Positions 22,169-28,048 of a DNA stretch of 28,048 bases are shown here, one piece after another (positions within the stretch are counted from its first letter, which is position 1; each line of letters opens with the position of its first letter). The notes below the pieces were generated by a model. That model saw only the letters and a list, made by a program, of their open reading frames with translations, was not told the DNA's origin and ran no database searches. Source of the stretch: Ruminococcaceae bacterium UBA3329 (lineage in GTDB: Bacteria > Bacillota > Clostridia > Oscillospirales > Acutalibacteraceae); contig DERX01000094.1 in assembly GCA_002361875.1 (NCBI GenBank), forward strand, positions 1-28,048, in the 5' to 3' direction. A program made the position numbers and the translations under genes.

Positions 22169-22726
22169 ATGAAAAATAAAGAAATTAAAAAAATTACTCT
22201 TTCAGCTATGTTTTTAGGGCTGGCGCTCGTTTTGCCGTTACTTACGGGGCAAATTCAGGTAGTGGGCAAAATGCTTTTACCTATGCACCTTCCCGTGCTT
22301 TTGTGCGGGCTTATTTGCGGCTGGCAGTACGGCGCTGTTATCGGCTTTATTGCGCCTTTAATGCGTTCGCTTATTTTCAGTATGCCGCCTATGTACCCCA
22401 CGGCTATAGCTATGGCATTTGAGCTTGCCGCATACGGATTTTTTGTCGGATTTTTGTTTTCACACGCAAAATGGCAGTGCATAAAATCTCTTTACCGTTG
22501 TCTATTAATCGCTATGGTTGCAGGCAGGGCGGTTTCGGGACTTGCAAATATTATCCTTTTGGGGCTTCGCGGCAATTCTTATACGCTTTCGGCGTTTATT
22601 GCGGCTCATTTTACGAGCGCAATTCCCGGAATAATTCTTCAGTTAACGCTGATTCCCGCTGTTATGCTTCTTCTCAACCGCACTCATTTAGTGCCGTTCA
22701 GGAAAAAAGAATATGAAAAAATCTGA
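22169..22726 (+). CDS. ECF transporter S component (vitamin type)
   Basis: 185-aa membrane protein with six hydrophobic segments. The pattern of substrate-binding ECF S components is visible: KKITLSAMFLGLALVLPLL at the N-terminus, MHLPVLLCGLICGWQYGAVI and FIAPLMRSLIF in the middle. It would bind a vitamin or cofactor precursor and join a general ECF ATPase/T module encoded elsewhere. The ATG at 22169 is favoured over GTG 22160 and ATG 22163 because CAGGAG then lies 9 nt upstream. It overlaps the next gene, a P-loop kinase, by 14 nt. Substrate unknown; the kinase neighbour hints at a phosphorylatable ligand. Confidence 0.87.
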   Translation: MKNKEIKKITLSAMFLGLALVLPLLTGQIQVVGKMLLPMHLPVLLCGLICGWQYGAVIGFIAPLMRSLIFSMPPMYPTAIAMAFELAAYGFFVGFLFSHAKWQCIKSLYRCLLIAMVAGRAVSGLANIILLGLRGNSYTLSAFIAAHFTSAIPGIILQLTLIPAVMLLLNRTHLVPFRKKEYEKI

Positions 22727-23279
22727 ACTTATTTCACTTCTTTGTGAATGGGAAAAACTGAATGAACACACAATAATGGCAATAGACGGCAGGTGTGCCG
22801 CAGGCAAAACAACGCTCGCACTTCTTTTGTCGGAAAATGTGAACTGTGATGTTATTCACATTGACGATTTCTATTTACCTTTTGAGAAACGCACGGAAGA
22901 AAGATTGGCACAAAGCGGCGGAAATATTGATTTTGAAAGGCTCATTTCCGAAATTTTAACTCCGATTAAAAACGGCGAGCCTTATGTTTATTCAAAATAT
23001 TCCTGTCAAAACGGTACTTTTTCCGTGGGTCAGAGTGTAAATCCTCAAAAGATAACGGTGGTTGAAGGCTCATATTCCTGTCACCCGTGCGTGTTTCCGT
23101 TTTATGATTTACATATTTTTCTTGATATTGACGGGAGTACACAAAAAGAACGCATTTTGCAAAGAAACAAAGACAATGCAGACGCATTTTTCGGCAAGTG
23201 GATACCTATGGAAGAAAAATATTTCAGCGAATTTAATATTAAAGATAAATGTGAAATTCTCACACAGGAGGAGTTTTAG
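22713..23279 (+). CDS. Uridine kinase-like P-loop protein
   Basis: 188-aa cytoplasmic kinase-like protein. The P-loop is DGRCAAGKTT (25-34). VIHIDDFYLP (47-56) matches the Asp-Asp-Phe acceptor-binding segment of the uridine kinase/phosphoribulokinase superfamily, and VVEGSYSCHP matches the usual third motif of this group. DIDGSTQKERILQRN is the lid-like region. It starts inside the ECF S-component gene and is therefore translationally coupled. The phosphate acceptor could be a nucleoside or the vitamin brought in by that transporter. It is not a close match to canonical Udk, which is longer (about 205-210 aa). Confidence 0.82.
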   Translation: MKKSELISLLCEWEKLNEHTIMAIDGRCAAGKTTLALLLSENVNCDVIHIDDFYLPFEKRTEERLAQSGGNIDFERLISEILTPIKNGEPYVYSKYSCQNGTFSVGQSVNPQKITVVEGSYSCHPCVFPFYDLHIFLDIDGSTQKERILQRNKDNADAFFGKWIPMEEKYFSEFNIKDKCEILTQEEF

Positions 23280-23281
23280 TT

Positions 23282-24166
23282 ATGGCAAAATCAAAAGTAT
23301 ATTTTTCAAGAGAAATCACACCCGAAAAGGTGATTGAGCTTTACAAAAAACTCGGCGTAACTCTTGGCGGAAATGTTGCTGTTAAGCTTCATTCGGGCGA
23401 AAAAGGAAATCAGAATTTTCTTAAACCGCTCTTTTGGAAACCGATTATTGATATGGTGAAAGGTACTGTTGTTGAATGTAACACGGCTTATGACGGCGAA
23501 AGAAATTCAACTGAAAAGCACAAAAAGCTCATTTCCGAGCACGAGTGGGACAAATATTTCACAGTTGACCTTATGGATGCCGAGGGTCCCGATTTGGAGC
23601 TTAAAATCCCGAACGGCAAGGTTTTAAAGTCCAATTTGGTGGGCAAAAATATAGTAAATTACGACTCAATGCTCGTTTTGTCACATTTTAAAGGTCACCC
23701 CGCAGGCGGCTACGGCGGAGCGCTTAAACAGCTCTCCATCGGCTGTGCTTCAAGCAGGGGAAAATCGCTCATTCACTCCGCAGGCTTTACCGATGACCAA
23801 TCGATTGTTTGGGAGCATATGGCGCAGCAGGATTTGTTCCTTGAATCAATGGCGGATGCGGCCCGGTCCGTTGTGGATTTCTTCGGCGGAAAAATTGCAT
23901 ATATCAACGTAATGAAAAATCTTTCAGTTGACTGTGACTGCTGTGCTGTTGCCGAAGACCCGTGTATGAAGGACATCGGAATTTTGTCGTCACTTGACCC
24001 TGTTGCAATTGACAAAGCTTGCATAGATTTAATTTATAAGGCTACGGACGACGAGGGTCAAAAGCATTTCCTTGAGCGTCTTGAATCACTCCACGGCGTG
24101 CATACTGTTGAAGCCGCCGAAGAGCTTGGTTTCGGCACAACCGATTACGAATTGATTGAAATATAA
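23282..24166 (+). CDS. DUF362 domain protein
   Basis: 294-aa protein covering most of the DUF362 fold: VKLHSGEKGNQNFLKP near residue 35, then NYDSMLVLSHFKGHPAGGYG and GGALKQLSIGCASSRGK in the middle, and LDPVAIDKACIDLI near the end. A cysteine cluster DCDCCAVAEDPC (about 219-230) is present, but no two-cluster ferredoxin domain follows, unlike longer DUF362-ferredoxin proteins. The function is not established; redox or metal-related roles are often proposed. It starts 2 nt after the kinase stop codon, so it is probably part of the same operon. AGGAGG lies 12 nt before the ATG. Confidence 0.88.
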   Translation: MAKSKVYFSREITPEKVIELYKKLGVTLGGNVAVKLHSGEKGNQNFLKPLFWKPIIDMVKGTVVECNTAYDGERNSTEKHKKLISEHEWDKYFTVDLMDAEGPDLELKIPNGKVLKSNLVGKNIVNYDSMLVLSHFKGHPAGGYGGALKQLSIGCASSRGKSLIHSAGFTDDQSIVWEHMAQQDLFLESMADAARSVVDFFGGKIAYINVMKNLSVDCDCCAVAEDPCMKDIGILSSLDPVAIDKACIDLIYKATDDEGQKHFLERLESLHGVHTVEAAEELGFGTTDYELIEI

Positions 24167-24205
24167 ATACAACAAAATATTTTCGGGACTTGCAAATTAC
24201 AGCCG

Positions 24206-24237
24206 CCTTTGTCATACCTTTGACAGAGGTGGTTTTT
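24206..24237 (+). promoter_or_regulatory. Hairpin burying the sigK ribosome binding site
   Basis: CCTTTGTCA (24206-24214) pairs with TGACAGAGG (24221-24229) in a 9-bp stem (one G-U) with a 6-nt loop. The AGAGG of the ribosome binding site is inside the 3' arm. TGG and a run of T's then lead straight into the TTG start codon. It can be read as an RNA switch on translation or as a terminator for the upstream operon. Confidence 0.6.
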
Positions 24238-24939
24238 TTGTTTATACATTTATTACAGACAATTTCGCAGAATTTACTTTATTTTATGCTCCATTTAACT
24301 TCGGGAAACTCATTCCCGAAGCCGCTGTCCGCCAAAGATGAAAAGGAGGCGCTCAGAGCGTTTCACGAGGAGGGGGATAGAAATGCGAGGGAAAAGCTGA
24401 TAAATCACAATATGCGGCTTGTAGCTCACATCGTTAAAAAGTACTATGCGAATTATTCCGATCAGGACGACATTATTTCAATCGGCACAATTGGTCTTAT
24501 AAAGGGCATTGACAGCTTTGACAACACTAAAAGCACGCATCTTGCGACTTATGCCTCACGCTGTATTGAAAATGAAATACTTATGCATTTCAGAGCAAAG
24601 AAAAAGACTGAAAAGGACATTTCAATGAACGAGCCTATTGATATGGATTTAGAAGGTAATCCATTAACTTTTACAGATATAATTTACAGCGAAAGCACGG
24701 TTTTTGACGAGGTAGATTTAAAAATGCGCTCCGAAAAGCTGTATCAGTATCTTAAAAAACTCTCTGACCCCCGCGAACGGCAAATTCTTGTAATGCGTTA
24801 CGGACTTTACGACACAACTCCTCTGCCACAGCGCGAGGTTGCGGAAAAACTCGGAATATCACGCTCTTATGTTTCAAGAATTGAAAAGAAAGCTCTTTCG
24901 GAGCTGAAAAAAATGTTTGACGGAGAGCAAAAAGGCTGA
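24238..24939 (+). CDS. sigK: RNA polymerase sigma-K factor, pro-form
   Basis: 233-aa late mother-cell sporulation sigma factor. A hydrophobic pro-sequence (about residues 1-22, ending in HLTSG) is followed by NSFPKPLS, as at the processing region of pro-SigK. Region 2 has RLVAHIVKKYY, DDIISIGTIGLIKGID and LATYASRCIENEILMHFR. Region 4 has PQREVAEKLGISRSYVSRIEKKALSELKK, here two stretches at about 196-224. It matches B. subtilis SigK closely. I set the start at TTG 24238, with AGAGGTGG about 6 nt upstream, which gives the expected pro-sequence. The gene is uninterrupted: no skin element. By family knowledge the pro-peptide is removed by SpoIVFB. GH and BofC-like genes follow. Confidence 0.93.
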   Translation: MFIHLLQTISQNLLYFMLHLTSGNSFPKPLSAKDEKEALRAFHEEGDRNAREKLINHNMRLVAHIVKKYYANYSDQDDIISIGTIGLIKGIDSFDNTKSTHLATYASRCIENEILMHFRAKKKTEKDISMNEPIDMDLEGNPLTFTDIIYSESTVFDEVDLKMRSEKLYQYLKKLSDPRERQILVMRYGLYDTTPLPQREVAEKLGISRSYVSRIEKKALSELKKMFDGEQKG

Positions 24940-24947
24940 CTTTTATA

Positions 24948-24976
24948 TTGCAATAGCACCTTAAATTTGATACAAT
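24948..24976 (+). promoter_or_regulatory. Promoter for the GH63-like gene
   Basis: TTGCAA (24948-24953), a 17-nt spacer and TACAAT (24971-24976), 28 nt before the start codon. Confidence 0.7.
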
Positions 24977-25004
24977 ATGCTAAATTTGTTCTTCGAGGTG
25001 CGAA

Positions 25005-27710
25005 ATGAAATCTGTCAGCAAAAAAATGATTGATTTAATGGGCGTTTGGGGCCCGTATTCTAAAAAATACAGCGGTATTTCAAGAATTACCGACCACGAA
25101 ACCGAAAAGGGAGTAAGATTTGACTGTGTTGTAAGTCCTGCAATTGAAAATGCGGATTCACGTGTGCCGAATGTCACCGTTCCCGTGGGCGTTCACCCGT
25201 GGGAAGCGGCTTCGGATTACAGCTTTTATTCATACCGTTATGACCTTGAATGGAAAGACCGCGTTTATGCCGATGTTTCATTTACAAAACTCGGTGAGGA
25301 CAGCGTTCTTATCCGTACAAAGTTTTTCAATAATACCGAGATTAAACAGATTTGCCTTTTGAATTTGTTTTCCGCAATTGAATATCCCAGCATTTTTGTG
25401 ACAAAGCCTGCTTTGCCCTCAAAATGCGTTTATATTGACGCACTGGATTATACCTCTTATGATTATTCGACTGTGCGCCCGTGGGACAGACAGACCCACG
25501 ACGCTATGAAAAAGGGCGAATTTTTTGACGACCGATTCTGCGGACACAGGGGACTGGGCGACAGAGATCATAACCGTTATATTTTGCAGAAATTTATGAC
25601 TTTCGGTGCGGAAAAGGGCGATACGGTTTCATACACCGCCGACATTAAAGATGATTTCACAAATCCCGTACTTTCCGTAAGATACAGAACAACCGACGGC
25701 AAAAACGCCGAATTTACGCTTAACGGAAAGACCGTTGTTTTCCCCGAAAGCGACAGTATGAATATTGTTAAATTCCCCGTTGATTTGCAGTGCGGAGAAA
25801 ATATATTTACATTTGTTTCAAACGGCACAGGCGGAATTGAACTTGATTTTTTGGCTTTGTGTGAAACCGGCGAAAATATTGAAATCAGCAAAGAAAAGCA
25901 TAACGTTGTTCCTGAAATTAAAATCGCTGAAACAGAAAACGGCAAAAAAGTATCATATAAATATGACGGAATAGACGGCAAATTTAACCTTCGCACCTTT
26001 AATCCGTCCACACGGTTCAGAGATTTCCCCACGGGCTGTCTTGAGGACAGTCCCACGGCGAGAATTTCACAGCCTGACGAGAGCTTTCAAAATATGCTTG
26101 AAACATTTTCAGGTTCATTCTCCGAAAAACATTCCGATGAAGGCTTTTATCACAACGCTGTTGTCCATACAATTTATATTGACCCGAACACGACTCATAC
26201 AGAATATGCTGTGCTGTCCTTCGGCGAAACCGAGTATTTGACAGCCGAGGAATATGAGAAAATTTATGAAAATGCAGTTGCTTCTCTTGAAAAGCCGCTG
26301 CTCAACAAAGCGGGCGAAAAATATGAATTTTCAAACAAAATTCTCCGTGCAACCGTTCTTCAAAATACGGTTTATCCGCTTTACCGCCACGGCGAATATG
26401 TAATTCACCATACGCCCGGAAAACGCTGGGACTCGTTTTATACATGGGATTCGGGCTTTATAGGTCTTGGTATGCTCGAATATGCGCCTAAAATGGCTGA
26501 CTATATTCTTGATACCTATTTAAGCTATGCGGACAATCCCGATTATGCATTTTTGCTCCACGGCAGTCCCGTGCCAACGCACATTTACCAGTATTTTGAA
26601 ATGCTTTGCAGAAATAACGATAAAGAGAATCTGCTGAAATATTACCCGAGAGTTAAACTATTTTACGATTTTCTTGCAGGTAAAATAAACGGCTCTGTGA
26701 CTGACAAATTCAAAACAGGGCTTACTACTACCTTTGACTATTTTTACAATTGCAGCGGTATGGACGATTTGCCGCCTCAAAAGCAGATGTATAAAGACGG
26801 AATCCAAATGAGGACTGCTCCCGTAATTTCTACTTCGCAGGTAATAAGATGCGCAAAGCTTCTTTACATTGTTGCGGATATTTTAGGGCTTGAGGGCGAT
26901 AAAAATACTTATTCAGCGGATATTTCAAAGCGTACAGACGCTCTTCAAAAATATTCTTGGGATGAAGAATCGGGTTATTTCTCTTATGTAATTCACGATG
27001 AAAACGGCGATTTTAAATGCCGATATAAAACAGAGAACGGCGAAAACCTTGATAAAACAATGGACGGAATTTACCCGATAATCGCAGGTGCAGTTACGGA
27101 AGAGCAAAAAGAAAAAATCATTTCCCACCTTAAAAGTGAAAAGGAAATGTTTACGCCCGTGGGAATCAGCGCAGTTGACCGCTCATCCTCATATTACGTT
27201 ACAAACGGCTATTGGAACGGCAATGTGTGGATGTCGCACCAATGGTTCGTTTGGAAAACAATGCTCGATTTGGGCGAAACCGATTTTGCCTATAAAATTG
27301 CCAAAACCGCAATAGATATTTGGAAGAAAGAGGTTGAATACTCTTATTACACCTTTGAAATGATAAATATTGAGTCACAGCGCGGCGGCTGGTTCCATAA
27401 CTTCGGCGGACTTTCAACGCCGATAAGCATTTGGACTAACGCGTACTATAAACAGGGAACGCTTACGGCAGGGCTTGACACGCTTGTAAATTACAGTGAA
27501 TTTAACGGTGACAACACTGCTCTTAAATGTAAAATCACCCATTACGGCGACAGTGAAAAATTCTCTGTTTTAGCTGTAATGAACGGAGAAAAGACGGATT
27601 ATACCGTTTTTGTCAACGGAAATGAAATACCGTTTAATATGCGTGACGAAAGCGCCGTTGAAATAACTCTTGACGGAAAAATAAAGGAATACGAAATAGT
27701 TATTCAATAA
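25005..27710 (+). CDS. GH63/MGH1-like glycosidase
   Basis: 901-aa cytoplasmic protein without a signal peptide. An N-terminal beta-rich domain (about 1-200) is followed by a short beta-sandwich resembling a carbohydrate-binding module (about 205-290, ending LDFLALCETGE). More N-domain strands follow up to about 440, then an (alpha/alpha)6 barrel (about 450-840). The barrel has KRWDSFYTWDSGF, whose Asp482 is the likely general acid, and YWNGNVWMSHQW. Glu785 in YTFEMINIES, followed by NFGGLS, is the likely base, as in GH63 and related mannosylglycerate hydrolases. A C-terminal beta domain (about 845-901) ends the protein. GH63-clan enzymes are inverting alpha-glycosidases; the substrate is not known. 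It has its own promoter and a GAGGTG ribosome binding site 7 nt upstream. Confidence 0.8.
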   Translation: MKSVSKKMIDLMGVWGPYSKKYSGISRITDHETEKGVRFDCVVSPAIENADSRVPNVTVPVGVHPWEAASDYSFYSYRYDLEWKDRVYADVSFTKLGEDSVLIRTKFFNNTEIKQICLLNLFSAIEYPSIFVTKPALPSKCVYIDALDYTSYDYSTVRPWDRQTHDAMKKGEFFDDRFCGHRGLGDRDHNRYILQKFMTFGAEKGDTVSYTADIKDDFTNPVLSVRYRTTDGKNAEFTLNGKTVVFPESDSMNIVKFPVDLQCGENIFTFVSNGTGGIELDFLALCETGENIEISKEKHNVVPEIKIAETENGKKVSYKYDGIDGKFNLRTFNPSTRFRDFPTGCLEDSPTARISQPDESFQNMLETFSGSFSEKHSDEGFYHNAVVHTIYIDPNTTHTEYAVLSFGETEYLTAEEYEKIYENAVASLEKPLLNKAGEKYEFSNKILRATVLQNTVYPLYRHGEYVIHHTPGKRWDSFYTWDSGFIGLGMLEYAPKMADYILDTYLSYADNPDYAFLLHGSPVPTHIYQYFEMLCRNNDKENLLKYYPRVKLFYDFLAGKINGSVTDKFKTGLTTTFDYFYNCSGMDDLPPQKQMYKDGIQMRTAPVISTSQVIRCAKLLYIVADILGLEGDKNTYSADISKRTDALQKYSWDEESGYFSYVIHDENGDFKCRYKTENGENLDKTMDGIYPIIAGAVTEEQKEKIISHLKSEKEMFTPVGISAVDRSSSYYVTNGYWNGNVWMSHQWFVWKTMLDLGETDFAYKIAKTAIDIWKKEVEYSYYTFEMINIESQRGGWFHNFGGLSTPISIWTNAYYKQGTLTAGLDTLVNYSEFNGDNTALKCKITHYGDSEKFSVLAVMNGEKTDYTVFVNGNEIPFNMRDESAVEITLDGKIKEYEIVIQ

Positions 27711-27730
27711 GATTTAACCGGTAAAATCTT
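27709..27730. terminator. Palindrome over two convergent stop codons
   Basis: AAGATTTAACCGGTAAAATCTT is near-perfectly self-complementary. It overlaps the end of the GH63-like gene and the end of the convergent BofC-like gene, which are 3 nt apart. It may act as a shared weak terminator. Confidence 0.4.
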
Positions 27731-28010
27731 CAATGAGCTTTTGCAGCTCTTCGGGAGTTTCTACGGTAATTCCAAGCTCTAAAAGCTCTCTGTCGCATTG
27801 CGGCAGAGCCGAAACCGAGGTGTCAAACACCTTGACGGGCAATTCGCTGTCTTCCGAAAATACGGCGACCTGGCCTTCATATTCACGCACGGTGTATTTT
27901 TCTGATACAGTTAATTCTTCGCTTTGCGGTGCAATGTTATTTGGCGGCAGATAAATGCAAAGCAAAACAACGGCAAACAGTCCCAAACAGAGAAGGATTA
28001 TTTTTTTCAT
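27714..28010 (-). CDS. Small membrane-anchored BofC-like protein
   Basis: 98-aa protein. An N-terminal hydrophobic anchor (about 3-23, IILLCLGLFAVVLLCIYLP) precedes an extracytoplasmic domain. YTVREYEGQVAVFSE, VKVFDTSVSALPQCDRELL and GITVETPEELQKLIEDF in this domain resemble the C-terminal domain of BofC-type proteins found in spore formers. In Bacillus, BofC controls the SpoIVB signal that leads to pro-SigK processing. The ATG at 28010 has AGAGGTG about 7 nt upstream, better than a GTG three codons earlier. The domain assignment is tentative; the protein is shorter than B. subtilis BofC (170 aa). Confidence 0.6.
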   Translation of the reverse strand: MKKIILLCLGLFAVVLLCIYLPPNNIAPQSEELTVSEKYTVREYEGQVAVFSEDSELPVKVFDTSVSALPQCDRELLELGITVETPEELQKLIEDFTG

Positions 28011-28048
28011 ATTTTTCACCTCTAATGTTTATTATTACAATTTGATTG

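Noticed and set aside
24238..24939. sigK interrupted by a skin-type element
   Set aside because: The reading frame from pro-sequence to region 4 is continuous, so no insertion or recombinase gene is present.

Overview
The window looks like chromosomal DNA of a low-GC, spore-forming Firmicute, most likely class Clostridia (Oscillospirales/Ruminococcaceae-like). The reasons are the moderate-to-low GC content, strong GGAGG ribosome binding sites, TTG/GTG starts, an intact sigK gene, Firmicute-type r-protein leaders, and gut-Clostridia style carbohydrate genes and GC-rich intergenic palindromes. The genus is an inference. I see no prophage, CRISPR array or insertion sequence with a transposase.

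Layout. 1-4110 (minus strand): an Mbeg1-like/DUF2974 alpha/beta hydrolase, a preQ1-I-type riboswitch in front of a QueT queuosine-precursor transporter, then an OmpR-type response regulator and its histidine kinase. 4148-7860 (plus): the transcription/translation block rpmG-secE-nusG, rplK-rplA, and rplJ-rplL behind its own promoter and an L10 leader with attenuator. rpoBC does not follow rplL. A terminator does, then a tiny 42-aa gene with its own promoter and terminator, and a small lipoprotein gene. 8896-14441 (plus): a tight operon of a C_GCAxxG_C_C protein, a clan GH-D (GH36-like) glycosidase and a GH31 glycosidase, followed by a chain of palindromic repeats. 14679-16785 (plus): a TetR regulator with a 34-bp operator over its own promoter, then an ABC-2 type exporter (ATPase and permease).

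16921-20212: two divergent lipoprotein genes, a beta-helix carbohydrate-binding protein (minus) and a GH3/NagZ-like enzyme (plus). 20178-21300: a P-loop kinase (minus), a possible 23-aa ORF and REP-like repeats. 21293-22076 (minus): a tRNA cluster Gly(UCC)-Arg(UCU)-His(GUG)-Gln(UUG). The Arg and Gln genes are each followed by a truncated second copy of their own 3' end, and between the copies lies a short segment carrying an inverted copy of that same tRNA's T-arm. This is the most unusual structure in the window. 22116-24166 (plus): an ECF transporter S component overlapping a P-loop small-molecule kinase, then a DUF362 protein. 24206-28010: pro-sigma-K, whose start lies next to a hairpin that buries the Shine-Dalgarno sequence, a large GH63/MGH1-like glycosidase with an inserted carbohydrate-binding-like domain, and a convergent small membrane-anchored protein resembling the BofC C-terminal domain.

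Together the genes describe a saccharolytic, anaerobic, sporulating cell. Its glycosidases without signal peptides (GH36-like, GH31, GH63-like) would act on imported oligosaccharides, while the GH3 enzyme and the beta-helix lipoprotein would sit on the cell surface. Functional calls rest on motif recognition by eye; no database search was run.
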